Part shown: piece by piece, positions 17,727 through 27,311 of the stretch | Numbering within the stretch: the first letter of the stretch is position 1 | How the letters are laid out: each line of letters starts with the position of its first letter | DNA from: Isoalcanivorax pacificus W11-5 | GTDB taxonomy: Bacteria > Pseudomonadota > Gammaproteobacteria > Pseudomonadales > Alcanivoracaceae | DNA length: 64,000 nt | Reading direction: 5' to 3' | Assembly: GCF_000299335.2 (NCBI RefSeq) | Contig: NZ_CP004387.1 | Location: forward strand, 2,790,001 to 2,854,000 | Translations under genes and position numbers: made by a program | The notes under the pieces: model-generated | The model's input: the letters and a program-made list of their open reading frames with translations, nothing else | Database searches by the model: none | Told to the model about the DNA's origin: nothing

Positions 17727-19970
17727 TTATTTTTTGTAGCGGCGCACTTCAAGCACACCCGGCAACTGGTCCATGCGCGCCAGCACTTTGCCCAGGTTGC
17801 CGAGCGTCGAGATTTCGATGGTCAGCAGCATGGTGGCGGTATTGTCGTCCTGATGCGATTCGGTGTGCGCGGCAGTGACGTTGACACGTTCATTCGCCAG
17901 CACCGACAACAGGTCACGCAGCAACCCCTGGCGATCCCAGGCCCGCACGAAAATATCCACCGGGTAACTGATGCGATCGGCATGGCCCCAGCTCACTTCG
18001 ATCACGCGGCGCGGATCATCCGCCTGCATCGACAGCAGGTTCGGGCAGTCGGCGCGGTGCACGGTCACGCCCCGACCCTGGGTGATGTAGCCCATGATCG
18101 AATCGCCCGGAATCGGCTGGCAGCAGGCCGCGATATGCGTCATCAGGTTGCCGACACCTTCGATGGTGATGTCGCTGCTGTCGGTGGGCCGTTTGGTGAC
18201 TTTGCGCGGCACGAATTCCAGTTCCTGCTGCGGTGCGTCCACTTCCAGCAGGCCCTGCACCTGATTGACCACATGCGCCGGACGCAGGTCGCCGGCACCG
18301 AGCGCCGCCAGTACGTCCTCGCCGGTCTTCAGGTTGAACTGCGGTGCAAGTTTGTCCAGGTCCACCTGGCCCAGCGCCAGCCGGGACATTTCCTTTTCCA
18401 GAATGGCGCGGCCCTGGGCAATGTGCGTGTCACGATCCTGGCGCTTGAACCACTGCTGGATACGCGCCCGCGCCGAGGAAGTCCGCACATAACCGAGCGA
18501 GCCGGTCAGCCAGTCACGGCTGGGGCCGCCTTCGCGGGTGGTGAGGATTTCGACCTGCTCGCCGGTTTTCAGGCGGTAGTGCAGCGGCACGATATGGCCG
18601 TTGACCTTGGCGCCCCGGCAGCGGTGCCCCACTTCGGTGTGGATGTGGTAGGCAAAATCCACAGGCGTGGCGCCGGCTTCCAGGGCCACCACATGGCCAT
18701 CCGGGGTGAACACATAGACCCGCTCACTGGAATCCTGTGCGCGGAAATCGTCCACCATGTTGGTGACGCTGGCCTCGCCCAGTTCGTCGTGCCATTCCAG
18801 CACCTGCCGCAGCCAGGCGATCTTGTGTTCGTCCTGCCCCTTGCGGCGGCGCGCGCCTTCCTTGTAGTGCCAGTGGGCGCACACGCCCAGTTCGGCATCG
18901 TCGTGCATCTCGTAGGTGCGGATCTGCACTTCGAGCATCTTGCGGTCCGGGCCGACCACGGCGGTATGCAGGCTCTGGTAGCCGTTTTCCTTTGGCGTGG
19001 CAATGTAGTCGTCGAATTCTTTCGGCACGTGCTGCCACAGCGAGTGCACCACGCCCAGCGCGGCATAGCAGTCACGTACTTCCGGCACCAGAATGCGCAC
19101 GGCGCGCACGTCGTACACCTCGTAGAAATCAAGGTGCTTTTTCTGCATTTTGCGCCAGATGCTGTAGATGTGTTTCGCGCGGCCGTCCACCTGCACATCA
19201 TGAATGCCGGAACGGCTCAGGTGCCCTTTCAGTTCATCAATGACCTTGACGATATAGGCTTCGCGGTCGAGGCGTTTTTCATCCAGCAGCTTTGCGACTT
19301 TCTTGTAGGCGCCAGGTTGCAGATACCGGAACGACAGGTCTTCCAGCTCCCACTTGAGCTGGCCCACGCCAAGACGATGCGCCAGCGGCGCATAGATATC
19401 GAAAATCTCGCGCGAGACTTTCAGGCGGCGTTCTTCATCACCGTCCTTCAGCGCGCGAATGATCACCGTCCGTTCGGCCAGCTTGAGCAAGGCGACGCGC
19501 ACGTCATCGACCATCGCTACCAGCATCTTGCGCACGTTGTCGAGCTGGCCTTCCTGCTGCCCGAGCACCGGCTTGCGGGTCGGGTTGAGCACGGCGCTGA
19601 TGGCCGCCATGCGCAGCACACCCTCGACCATGCGGGCGATGGTTTCGCCGAATTCGCGTTCGACTTCCAGCAGGGAAAGATGGCCTTCGCGTACGGCGCG
19701 GTACAGCACCGCCGCCGGCAGCGCTTCGCCGTCGGCGTGCAGGTCGGCCAGAATCTCGGCCATTTCCAGGCCAATGCGGTAGCAGCCAATGCCGTAGGGC
19801 CAGCGGCGGCCGGCCAGATCACCGGCCTTCTCGCAGGCCTCCGCCCGGGCGCAGGCGCGCTCCAGCACGGAGGTATCCTGCAGGTGGCAACGCTCTGCCA
19901 CACTGTCAAGCCAGGCGGGCAGATCGCTGTATTGACCATCCAGAGGTACCTGTCGGCGGACAGTGACCAT
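17727..19970 (-). CDS. relA: GTP/GDP pyrophosphokinase RelA
   Basis: RelA makes (p)ppGpp on stalled ribosomes. The 747-residue protein has a degenerate HD region at the N-terminus without the HDxxED hydrolase signature (VLYRAVREGHLSLLEVE), so it is the synthetase-only form. The synthetase domain covers about 220-345, with the EFDD motif (318-321) typical of monofunctional RelA and YQSLHTAV following. A TGS domain lies about 400-460, a Cys/His zinc-finger region near 560-610 (ACCQPIPGD), and a C-terminal ACT domain. It sits between rlmD and mazG, a conserved arrangement. Confidence 0.97.
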   Translation of the reverse strand: MVTVRRQVPLDGQYSDLPAWLDSVAERCHLQDTSVLERACARAEACEKAGDLAGRRWPYGIGCYRIGLEMAEILADLHADGEALPAAVLYRAVREGHLSLLEVEREFGETIARMVEGVLRMAAISAVLNPTRKPVLGQQEGQLDNVRKMLVAMVDDVRVALLKLAERTVIIRALKDGDEERRLKVSREIFDIYAPLAHRLGVGQLKWELEDLSFRYLQPGAYKKVAKLLDEKRLDREAYIVKVIDELKGHLSRSGIHDVQVDGRAKHIYSIWRKMQKKHLDFYEVYDVRAVRILVPEVRDCYAALGVVHSLWQHVPKEFDDYIATPKENGYQSLHTAVVGPDRKMLEVQIRTYEMHDDAELGVCAHWHYKEGARRRKGQDEHKIAWLRQVLEWHDELGEASVTNMVDDFRAQDSSERVYVFTPDGHVVALEAGATPVDFAYHIHTEVGHRCRGAKVNGHIVPLHYRLKTGEQVEILTTREGGPSRDWLTGSLGYVRTSSARARIQQWFKRQDRDTHIAQGRAILEKEMSRLALGQVDLDKLAPQFNLKTGEDVLAALGAGDLRPAHVVNQVQGLLEVDAPQQELEFVPRKVTKRPTDSSDITIEGVGNLMTHIAACCQPIPGDSIMGYITQGRGVTVHRADCPNLLSMQADDPRRVIEVSWGHADRISYPVDIFVRAWDRQGLLRDLLSVLANERVNVTAAHTESHQDDNTATMLLTIEISTLGNLGKVLARMDQLPGVLEVRRYKK

Positions 19971-20003
19971 GAAATACTCCCAGAGCCTGTCTGACGCGTG
20001 ATG

Positions 20004-21338
20004 CTAGGTGCGTTCAAACAGGGCTATCGATTCCACATGCGTAGTGTGCGGGAACATGTCCATCACGCCAGCCGCCCGCAGCCGGTAGCCCAGGCGCCTG
20101 AGCTCGCCGGCATCCCGCGCCAGGGTGGCCGGGTTGCAGGACACATACACCAGTTTACCGGCCCCGAATTGGGGCATCAGGCGCACCATTTCAAGGGCCC
20201 CGGCGCGCGGCGGGTCGATCAGGATGCGGTCGAACCGCTCTGCAGCCCAGGCCTGACCGGCCACGTCCTGGCTCAGGTCCCAGGCGTAAAAAGCCAGGTT
20301 TTCCATACCGTTACGGCGTGCATTCTCGTAACCGCGCTGCACCATCGCCTCGCTGAGCTCCACGCCCACCACCTGCCGCGCCCGGCGCGCCAGTGGCAAG
20401 GTAAAATTGCCCAGGCCACAAAACAGGTCCAGCACCCGGTGGTCCGGGGAGATATCCAGCAAATCCAGTGCCAGCGGCACCATCTTGCGGTTGATCACCG
20501 CATTCACCTGGGTGAAGTCCGTAGGGTGAAAGGCCAGCGAGACGTTATCCACTGGCAATTGGTAGTACAGGCGTTCCTCACCGTCGGTGGGCCACACCCG
20601 GTGTACTGTGCTCTCGTTGCCCGGCTGCAGGTAGCAGTGCCAGCCACGCTGCTGGCAGAACGTCACGATGGCGGCCTGGTCGGCCGGTGTCAGCGGGTCC
20701 ATATGACGGAACACCAGCGCGATCACGTCATCGCCGGCCGCCACCTCGATCTGCGGCAGGCGATAACGGCCATCCAGCCCGCCGACCAGTTCCCGCAACG
20801 CCATCAGCGAATGGCCGATTTCCGGCACCAGCACTTCGCAGCGCTCAATGTCCGCCAGGAATTTATTGCGTTTTTCCCGGAACCCGACCAGGGCGGTATT
20901 GCGCGGGTCGACATAGCGCGCGCCCAGGCGCGCCTTGCCCCGGTAGCCCGTCACCGGCCCGGTCAGCGGCGGCAGCCACTGGTCCGGCACCAGGCCACCG
21001 AAGTGATCCAGCTGCTCGGCCAGCACCGCCTGCTTCATCTGTATCTGCGCCTCGGAGCTCATATGCTGCAGGCTGCAGCCGCCGCACAGCATGGCGTGCT
21101 GGCAGGGTGGCTCGGCGCGCTCCGGGGCGGCCTGCTGGATGCTCACCGCCAGCCCTTCGTCAAACTTGCCGTGCAGGCCGGTGTAGCGGAACTGCACGCG
21201 CTCGCCGGGCAGCGCATTGTCGATAAAAGTGGTCTTGCCCTCGATACGGGCGATGCCCCGGCCATCGTGGCTCAGGCGTGCAATGTCCGCCGCGAACTCG
21301 CCTTTCGGCAGCGGCTTGTGTCGTCTTCTGCGTCCCAT
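20004..21338 (-). CDS. rlmD: 23S rRNA (uracil-1939-C5)-methyltransferase RlmD
   Basis: An SAM-dependent methyltransferase that makes m5U1939 in 23S rRNA, carrying an Fe-S cluster. The 444-residue protein begins with an R/K-rich TRAM domain. Cluster cysteines C79, C85 and C88 lie in CQHAMLCGGC, with a fourth Cys in DIERCEVL. The SAM motif is DLFCGLGNFTLPLA, and the catalytic C401 is in VYVSCNPATLARD. It starts seven bases after the cysM stop and precedes relA. Confidence 0.96.
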   Translation of the reverse strand: MGRRRRHKPLPKGEFAADIARLSHDGRGIARIEGKTTFIDNALPGERVQFRYTGLHGKFDEGLAVSIQQAAPERAEPPCQHAMLCGGCSLQHMSSEAQIQMKQAVLAEQLDHFGGLVPDQWLPPLTGPVTGYRGKARLGARYVDPRNTALVGFREKRNKFLADIERCEVLVPEIGHSLMALRELVGGLDGRYRLPQIEVAAGDDVIALVFRHMDPLTPADQAAIVTFCQQRGWHCYLQPGNESTVHRVWPTDGEERLYYQLPVDNVSLAFHPTDFTQVNAVINRKMVPLALDLLDISPDHRVLDLFCGLGNFTLPLARRARQVVGVELSEAMVQRGYENARRNGMENLAFYAWDLSQDVAGQAWAAERFDRILIDPPRAGALEMVRLMPQFGAGKLVYVSCNPATLARDAGELRRLGYRLRAAGVMDMFPHTTHVESIALFERT

Positions 21339-21345
21339 CAGTGCA

Positions 21346-22251
21346 TCAACCCGCCTTGCCGGGCGCGCTGAACACGCCGGTGGAGAGATAACGGTCCCCC
21401 CGGTCGCAGACGATGGCCACGATCACGGCATGCTCGACGCGCTGCGACAGTTGCAGTGCTGCCGCCACGGCGCCACCGGAGGACACGCCACAGCTGATGC
21501 CCTCTTCGCGGGCCAGACGGCGCATGGTCTCTTCGGCCGTCTGCTGGTCCATGTCGACCACCTCGTCGACCCGGCTGGCATCGAAGATGCTGGGCAGGTA
21601 TTCCTTTGGCCAGCGGCGGATGCCAGGGATGGAGGCGCCATCGGTGGGTTGCAGGCCAATGATGCGCACGTCCGGGTTCTGCTCCTTGAGGTACTTCGAG
21701 ACGCCCATGATGGTGCCGGTAGTACCCATGGACGACACGAAGTGCGTGATGCGGCCGTGCGTGTCGCGCCAGATTTCCGGCCCGGTGCTCTCATAGTGCG
21801 CCAGCGGGTTGTCCGGATTGGCGAACTGGTCCAGCACCTTGCCTTCACCACGCGCCTGCATGGCCTGCGCCAGATCGCGGGCACCTTCCATGCCCTCCTC
21901 CTTGCTCACCGAGATCAGCTCGGCGCCGTAGGCGGCCATGGCATCACGGCGCTCCTGGCTCTGGTTGGCAGGCATGATCAGCCTCATGCGATAACCACGC
22001 ATGGCGGCGGCCATGGCCAGGGCAATGCCGGTGTTGCCACTGGTCGCCTCGATCAGGGTGTCGCCGGGACGAATATCACCGCGTGCCTCGGCCTTCATGA
22101 TCATGTTCAACGCCGGGCGATCCTTGACCGAGCCGGCCGGGTTGTTGCCCTCGAGCTTCACCAGAATCACGTTGGAGGTCTCGCCGGGCAGGCGTTTCAG
22201 GCGCACCAGCGGCGTATTGCCGACCGTGCTTTCGATACCAGGAAAGTCCAT
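21346..22251 (-). CDS. cysM: Cysteine synthase B CysM
   Basis: A PLP enzyme that forms cysteine, or S-sulfocysteine, from O-acetylserine and sulfide or thiosulfate. The 301-residue protein carries the PLP lysine K43 in NPAGSVKDRP. The phosphate-binding loop is EATSGNTGIALAMA, and the CysM-type signatures are VSSMGTTGTIMGV and IPGIRRWPKEYLP. The ATG at 22251 (MDFPGIESTVGNTPLV) matches family length and has an ACGGA-like site; an ATG at 22272 would add seven residues. The protein ends with GDRYLSTGVF plus a short tail. It heads cysM-rlmD-relA-mazG and is divergent from the hybrid kinase. Confidence 0.95.
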   Translation of the reverse strand: MDFPGIESTVGNTPLVRLKRLPGETSNVILVKLEGNNPAGSVKDRPALNMIMKAEARGDIRPGDTLIEATSGNTGIALAMAAAMRGYRMRLIMPANQSQERRDAMAAYGAELISVSKEEGMEGARDLAQAMQARGEGKVLDQFANPDNPLAHYESTGPEIWRDTHGRITHFVSSMGTTGTIMGVSKYLKEQNPDVRIIGLQPTDGASIPGIRRWPKEYLPSIFDASRVDEVVDMDQQTAEETMRRLAREEGISCGVSSGGAVAAALQLSQRVEHAVIVAIVCDRGDRYLSTGVFSAPGKAG

Positions 22252-22375
22252 AACCGCATCCGTCTGAATCATGGGCGCCATTGTACCCGAAGGGGCCGAC
22301 GGCACCAGCGGGCGGCTGGCCGCTGGCCGCCCGGGGCAGGCATAATCCGGTGACCGGTGATGCCTCGGAAGGCCC

Positions 22376-25120
22376 ATGAGCAATATCAATCTGCGCACCC
22401 GCATTCTGCTGCTGACCGCCATCCCGGCGATCATCGCCACGCTGACGCTGGGTGGCTACGTGTTCGGCAGCCGGGTAGATGACATCCGCGACAATACCCA
22501 GAACCTGCACCGGCTGATCGTCGACAGCTATGCGGCGCGCATCCAGGCCATGCAGGCACCGACCCTGGATGACTACCAGAAACTGATGCGCGGCATGCTG
22601 GAGGAACAGGATGTCCGCGCCGCCACGCTGCGCGAGGGCGATGCCGCCATTCACGCCGGCCCGCGCATGCGGCCACTGGATGCCGATGCCCTGGAGTTCA
22701 CCACGCTGGCCCCCGGCACCGACGTGATTCCCACGGAAGGAAACTGGCGCTGGCGTCAGCAGCTCGCGCCGGGGCGCGTCCTCGAAGTCGAGTTCGCCAG
22801 CAGCCGCCAGCGCATCGAGATGCTGCAGACCATGCTCACGCTGGTGCTGGCCACCGTCGGCATCATCGGCCTGGCACTGATCCCGGCGCTGCGCTTCAGC
22901 CAGCGCATGACCGCGCCGGTGCAGCGCTTTACCGAAACCCTGGAGCAGATCCGCGACGGCGAGCTCGGTGTCCGTGTGCACACCGGCGCCGGCGGCGAAC
23001 TGGGGCGGCTGGAACATACCATCAACAGCATGGCCGCCTCGCTGGAAGAGGCGCAGACGGAACTGCAGCAGAACGTCGACCAGGCCACCGAAGACCTGCG
23101 CGAGACACTGGAAACCATCGAAATCCAGAACATCGAACTGGACATGGCGCGCAAGCAGGCGCTCAAGGCCAGCCAGATCAAGTCGGAATTCCTGGCCAAC
23201 ATGAGCCACGAGATTCGCACGCCGCTGAACGGCATCATCGGCTTCACCCGCCTGTTGCTGCGTTCGGACCTCAGTCCGCGCCAGCGCGACTACCTCAGCA
23301 CCATCCGCAAATCCTCCGAAGCACTGCTGGCGATCATCAACGACATTCTGGATTTTTCGAAGATCGAAGCCGGCAAACTGAGCCTGGATCGCGTGCCGCT
23401 GCATCTGCATGACCTGATCGAGGAAGTGCAGACCATGCTCGCCCCGCTGGCGCAGGAAAAAAGCCTGGAGCAGGCGGCCATCATCTATTCCGATGTGCCG
23501 CTGCAACTGCTCGGCGATCCGCTGCGCATCCGTCAGGTACTCACCAACCTGGTCAACAACGCCATCAAGTTCACCGAGCGCGGCTCGGTCGTGGTGCGCG
23601 CCATGCTGGAAGAACAGCGCGACCATATGGCGACGATCAAGGTCGCCGTGACGGACACCGGCAACGGCATCACCGAAGACATGCAGCGGGAACTGTTCAG
23701 CGCGTTCACCCAGGTTGACCAGAGTGCTGCACGGCGCATCGGTGGCACCGGCCTGGGGCTGGCGATCAGCAAGCGGCTGGTGGAGGAAATGGGCGGCGAG
23801 ATCGGGGTCGACAGCACCGCCGGTCGCGGCGCCACGTTCTGGTTCACGCTGCGCGTGGAAATCGACGAGCATACGCCGGTGACCGACAGTTTCCGCGCCT
23901 TCCGTGGCGCCAGCGCGGTGCTGGTGGAACAGAATGAACACGCCCGGCTGGGCCTGTACCACATGTTGCGCGCCTGGGGCATGGAAGTGACCAACCTGCA
24001 GGCGCTGGACGCCCTGCACAGTGCGCTGGCTGCCGACGAGCTGCCAGCGGCAGATTTCATTGTTATCGGCATGTCGCCCGGCCATGACCAGGGCGCGGCA
24101 CTGAACGACAGCCTGCAGCAGTTGTGTCTGGGACGCGGCAAACCGGTCGTTGTGCTGTGCAACCAGGCCGACCGCCTCAGCCGTGACATTCCGGCCATGC
24201 CGTCGCTGTGCCGTATCCTCGGCAAGCCCGCCACGCGCCTGCGGCTGTACGATGCGCTGCTGGAACTCAGTGGCCAGGAAGACGTGTCACCACGACCGCG
24301 TGACGACAGCCCGCGGGAGGCGGACCTGCATGTGATGGTGGTGGATGATCACACCGGCAACCTGCGGCTGGCGACGGTCTTTCTGGAAGAAATGGGCGTG
24401 CGTGTCACCGCTTGCAAGAGCGGCGCCGACGCCATCGAGGCGTTTGCCGCCGAACCGCTGGACCTGGTGTTCATGGATATCCAGATGCCGGACATGGATG
24501 GCCTGCAGGCAACACGCCAGTTGCGCGCACTGGAAGCTGACGCACGCCACACCCCGATCATCGCCCTCACCGCGCATGCACTGGCCAGTGAACGGCAACA
24601 GTTGCTGCAGGCCGGCATGGACGATTACCTGTCAAAGCCGGTCAGCGAAGGCCACCTGCGCCATATGCTGCAAAAATGGGTGCCGCGTTATCAGGCCGGC
24701 GACCTCCGTGGTGCCCCCCCGTCCCCGCCAGCGGACAGCCCGGCGCCCGGCGTCAGCCTCGATGCCTGTCCCGTATTCGACGCGGAACTGGCACTGCGCC
24801 GCGCCGGCGGCCGCGAGGCACTGGCGGCCGAGATGCATACCATGCTGCGCGCCAGCCTGGCCCAGGATGGCCCCCAGATTCGCGCGCTGGCCGCACAGCA
24901 ACACCGCGACGCCCTGCTGGAAACCGTACACAAACTGCATGGCGCCACCCGCTATTGCGGCGCACCACGGCTCGAACAGGCCGCACGGCAACTGGAGGAA
25001 AAACTCAAGACGCACGCCAGCGCTGCGGATATCCATACCGCCGTACAGACGCTGCTGGAGGAAATCGACCGTCTGCTGACTCAGGCGCCGGATTCGATCA
25101 CGGCGAACGCCAGCACGTAA
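22376..25120 (+). CDS. barA: Hybrid sensor histidine kinase GacS/BarA
   Basis: The membrane kinase of the Gac/BarA system that phosphorylates the response regulator GacA/UvrY and so drives Csr/Rsm small RNAs. The protein has 914 residues. Membrane helices at about 11-31 and 155-180 flank a periplasmic domain. HAMP (180-235) leads into the kinase H278 in [16 protein letters not shown] and an ATPase domain with [14 protein letters not shown] receiver-like stretch at about 510-640 lacks a clear acceptor. The true receiver has D701 in [11 protein letters not shown], and the C-terminal Hpt has H852 in VHKLHGA. The 3' end overlaps acpS by 40 bases on the opposite strand. Confidence 0.95.
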   Translation: MSNINLRTRILLLTAIPAIIATLTLGGYVFGSRVDDIRDNTQNLHRLIVDSYAARIQAMQAPTLDDYQKLMRGMLEEQDVRAATLREGDAAIHAGPRMRPLDADALEFTTLAPGTDVIPTEGNWRWRQQLAPGRVLEVEFASSRQRIEMLQTMLTLVLATVGIIGLALIPALRFSQRMTAPVQRFTETLEQIRDGELGVRVHTGAGGELGRLEHTINSMAASLEEAQTELQQNVDQATEDLRETLETIEIQNIELDMARKQALKASQIKSEFLANMSHEIRTPLNGIIGFTRLLLRSDLSPRQRDYLSTIRKSSEALLAIINDILDFSKIEAGKLSLDRVPLHLHDLIEEVQTMLAPLAQEKSLEQAAIIYSDVPLQLLGDPLRIRQVLTNLVNNAIKFTERGSVVVRAMLEEQRDHMATIKVAVTDTGNGITEDMQRELFSAFTQVDQSAARRIGGTGLGLAISKRLVEEMGGEIGVDSTAGRGATFWFTLRVEIDEHTPVTDSFRAFRGASAVLVEQNEHARLGLYHMLRAWGMEVTNLQALDALHSALAADELPAADFIVIGMSPGHDQGAALNDSLQQLCLGRGKPVVVLCNQADRLSRDIPAMPSLCRILGKPATRLRLYDALLELSGQEDVSPRPRDDSPREADLHVMVVDDHTGNLRLATVFLEEMGVRVTACKSGADAIEAFAAEPLDLVFMDIQMPDMDGLQATRQLRALEADARHTPIIALTAHALASERQQLLQAGMDDYLSKPVSEGHLRHMLQKWVPRYQAGDLRGAPPSPPADSPAPGVSLDACPVFDAELALRRAGGREALAAEMHTMLRASLAQDGPQIRALAAQQHRDALLETVHKLHGATRYCGAPRLEQAARQLEEKLKTHASAADIHTAVQTLLEEIDRLLTQAPDSITANAST

Positions 25121-25464
25121 TCGCGCTCATCACTGATCGACACGTGCGTGCGGCAGTTCCCGATCTGCCCCAGCCGCGCCGCACCGGCGCCGGACCAGAA
25201 CACCTGCGGCCGGCCAAGCGCGTCCGGCAGCACCGCCATGTCCGTCCAGCGCAGCCCCTGGCGCAATCCTGTGCCCAGTGCTTTCAGCAAGGCTTCCTTG
25301 GCAGCGAACCGCTTCGCCAGCCAGCGCACCGGCGTGGCATGCGCGCGCTGGATGCGCAGTTCATCCGGGTGCAGCAGCCGCTCCGCCAGCGCCTCGCCCC
25401 GGCGCGCCCACGCCGCATCGATGCGGGCGACCGAAACAATGTCCGTACCGATGCCGACGATCAT
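25081..25464 (-). CDS. acpS: Holo-[acyl-carrier-protein] synthase AcpS
   Basis: Transfers 4'-phosphopantetheine from CoA to apo-ACP, activating fatty acid synthesis. The 127-residue protein has the Mg2+-binding Asp in [11 protein letters not shown] (D8) and the second acidic residue in [30 protein letters not shown] lies near the C-terminus. The ATG overlaps the pdxJ stop (ATGA). The last 40 bases overlap the 3' end of the convergent hybrid kinase gene, so both C-termini are encoded by the same DNA. Confidence 0.96.
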   Translation of the reverse strand: MIVGIGTDIVSVARIDAAWARRGEALAERLLHPDELRIQRAHATPVRWLAKRFAAKEALLKALGTGLRQGLRWTDMAVLPDALGRPQVFWSGAGAARLGQIGNCRTHVSISDERDYVLAFAVIESGA

Positions 25465-26198
25465 GCGCCGTACCGCGCGGCCTGATCGATCAGCGCACGC
25501 ATGCTGCGCACCGCTTCGTCCAGGCCGGTAAGCACCGCGCGCGCAATGATCGCATGGCCGATGTTGAGTTCATTGATACCGGGCAGCGCCGCGATCGGCG
25601 CCGTATTGTGGTAGTGCAGGCCGTGCCCGGCATTGACGATCAGGCCACTCTCCAGCGCCAGATCCAGCCCCTCACGAATGCGGCGCAACTCAGACTGGGC
25701 GTCCTCCGCATGCACCGCTTCCGCGTACTGGCCCGTGTGGATTTCAATGGCCGGCGCGGCACAGGCCACCGCTGCCTCAATCTGCGCAGGTTCCGCGTCG
25801 ATGAACAACGACACCTGGATACCCGCCTCGCGCAACTGCGCGCAAACGTCTTTCATGCGTGACAGGTTGCCGGCCACATCCAGGCCACCTTCCGTGGTCA
25901 GCTCTTCGCGACGCTCCGGCACCAGACAGCAGTGCGGCGGCTTCAGGCGCGTGGCAATCGCCACCATCTCGTCGGTGGCGGCCATTTCCAGATTGATGCG
26001 CGTCTGCGCTGTCTGCAGCAACAATGCCACGTCACGATCATTGATATGCCGGCGATCCTCGCGCAGGTGCACGGTGATGCCGTCCGCCCCGGCCTGTTCT
26101 GCAATCAGCGCTGCCTGCACCGGCTCGGGATAACGGGTGCCTCGCGCCTGACGCAGGGTGGCCACATGATCAATATTGACGCCGAGAAGAACGGGCAT
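25461..26198 (-). CDS. pdxJ: Pyridoxine 5'-phosphate synthase PdxJ
   Basis: Condenses 1-deoxyxylulose 5-phosphate with 3-amino-2-oxopropyl phosphate to make pyridoxine 5'-phosphate. The 245-residue protein has the TIM-barrel signatures [28 protein letters not shown] and [23 protein letters not shown] is near the end. The ATG at 26198 gives [10 protein letters not shown]; the frame extends two codons to a TTG. Normally it directly follows recO. Here about 1.1 kb with a toxin-antitoxin pair lies between them, so pdxJ-acpS may need its own promoter in 26205-26379. Confidence 0.96.
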   Translation of the reverse strand: MPVLLGVNIDHVATLRQARGTRYPEPVQAALIAEQAGADGITVHLREDRRHINDRDVALLLQTAQTRINLEMAATDEMVAIATRLKPPHCCLVPERREELTTEGGLDVAGNLSRMKDVCAQLREAGIQVSLFIDAEPAQIEAAVACAAPAIEIHTGQYAEAVHAEDAQSELRRIREGLDLALESGLIVNAGHGLHYHNTAPIAALPGINELNIGHAIIARAVLTGLDEAVRSMRALIDQAARYGA

Positions 26199-26379
26199 GG
26201 ACAAGCTACCTTATGGTGGTTTCCGTCAGGCTCAGCAGTATAGCGGTCGCAGGGCGGGGAGAGCGAACGCGAAACCCACCACGTCCAGGCCATTGCTCAT
26301 GCCCGCAAAACTGTCGAAACCGGCCTTTCCCCGTCGGCAGTATGCCGTCGGCTCACTTGATGCCTGGCAGCCGCCAAAG

Positions 26380-26886
26380 CTATTCGGCCAACGCCCGCTT
26401 TACCGTCTTGAGGGACAGCAGCAGCCGGCCACCGCTGAATTCCTGAAACCCGAATCTCTCGTAGAATGCCACCACTTCCTCCCCCAGGGGATCCACGACT
26501 ACGAGCTGTATACCCAGCTCTTCATGCAGCCGCAGGCTTTTGCGCAAGGCGCTGACCACCAGTTGCACCCCCAGAGCCTGTCCCTGGCAGGACTGGCAGA
26601 CCGCGAGACGCCCAATCAGCACCGCCGGCACACTCGGGTAGGGGGATTGCGACAATGATTCTGGCAGCAGATCAGCCTCAACGCTGTGTGCCGAGAGCGT
26701 GTAGTAGCCTGCCAGTTGCGTGGGGCGCTCAGCGCGCACGGCAACAGTACAGCGAGCCAGGTTACGGCGGATGTCACTGGATACCTGTCGCTGGATATAG
26801 TGATTCAGCACCGGCACGCCGCAATCGAACGCACTGCGATCGTGTTGCGCGCGGCTGAATGATTCAATGACAAAGGAAGCCGTCAC
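26380..26886 (-). CDS. GNAT-family acetyltransferase toxin (TacT/AtaT type)
   Basis: Probable toxin of a type II toxin-antitoxin pair; known relatives acetylate aminoacyl-tRNA and block translation. The 168-residue protein opens with the family pattern FDCGVPVLNHYIQRQ at about residues 20-34. The acetyl-CoA-binding segment is IGRLAVCQSCQGQALGVQLV, and the late VAFYERFGFQEF is the GNAT C-terminal strand-helix. The start is a GTG at 26886 with GGGAG eight bases upstream. It lies 41 bases after the DUF1778 antitoxin. The A site reads Q-x-x-Q-G-Q-A-L-G in place of the usual R/Q-G-x-G-x-A/G, so the acetyl-CoA loop is slightly altered. Confidence 0.85.
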   Translation of the reverse strand: MTASFVIESFSRAQHDRSAFDCGVPVLNHYIQRQVSSDIRRNLARCTVAVRAERPTQLAGYYTLSAHSVEADLLPESLSQSPYPSVPAVLIGRLAVCQSCQGQALGVQLVVSALRKSLRLHEELGIQLVVVDPLGEEVVAFYERFGFQEFSGGRLLLSLKTVKRALAE

Positions 26887-26927
26887 TTATCGGTTCTCCC
26901 GTCCCTGGCCCGATAAGGCTGAAAAGA

Positions 26928-27206
26928 TCAATCAAACCGCTTCATGGCGGCAACCAGATAATCCGTCGGGGCAGGCGGATGTTCGATCATGTCCAGCACC
27001 CGGACGAATTCCTCATTACTCACCCTGGTGACCTGCGGCTGGCTGAGTAGCCTGTCCGCGCGATCGAGAGCGGTCTGCAACAGGAAATCCGTCAGGCGGG
27101 CACCGCTGATTTCCGCTGCCCTGACCAGCATGGCCTTCGTCCGGGCATCCACCCGCAAATTCAGGCGTTCGTCTTTCCGGGTTACCCCTTCGGTCTGCGC
27201 ACTCAT
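26928..27206 (-). CDS. DUF1778 (TacA-like) antitoxin
   Basis: Predicted antitoxin and DNA-binding autorepressor. The 92-residue protein has a ribbon-helix-helix N-terminal half: RKDERLNLRVDARTKAMLVR followed by AAEISGARLTDFLL. A C-terminal arm (RVSNEEFVRVLDMIEHP and PTDYLVAAMKRFD) would bind the acetyltransferase. The domain layout and the partner gene make the pair a standard tacAT-like module. It lies on the same strand as, and inside, the recO-pdxJ interval. Confidence 0.88.
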   Translation of the reverse strand: MSAQTEGVTRKDERLNLRVDARTKAMLVRAAEISGARLTDFLLQTALDRADRLLSQPQVTRVSNEEFVRVLDMIEHPPAPTDYLVAAMKRFD

Positions 27207-27218
27207 GTGTCACATCCT

Positions 27219-27295
27219 GAACCCAACGGGTTCGTCACCGTGTCCGATGCTCCTTCTGGAGCACCTGCTTGGCCAAAATTGTACACACATCGTAC
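27219..27295 (-). promoter_or_regulatory. Putative operator/promoter of the DUF1778-GNAT module
   Basis: Three dyads lie upstream of the antitoxin start: GAACCC/GGGTTC (27219-27233), TGCTCC/GGAGCA (27248-27263) and GTAC/GTAC (27281-27295). A TACAAT -10 candidate on the minus strand (27278-27283) overlaps the last. Autoregulation by the antitoxin-toxin complex is usual for such modules, but which dyad is the operator cannot be told from sequence. Confidence 0.4.
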
Positions 27296-27311
27296 TCACA
27301 ATAAAACATTG

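Noticed and set aside
17424..19994. 856-codon plus-strand frame opposite mazG and relA
   Set aside because: It is antisense to well-conserved RelA and MazG; its composition is that of a GC-rich mirror frame, with no motifs.
22076..24085. 669-codon minus-strand frame opposite the hybrid kinase
   Set aside because: It is antisense to a kinase with all catalytic motifs intact; no ribosome site and no family resemblance.
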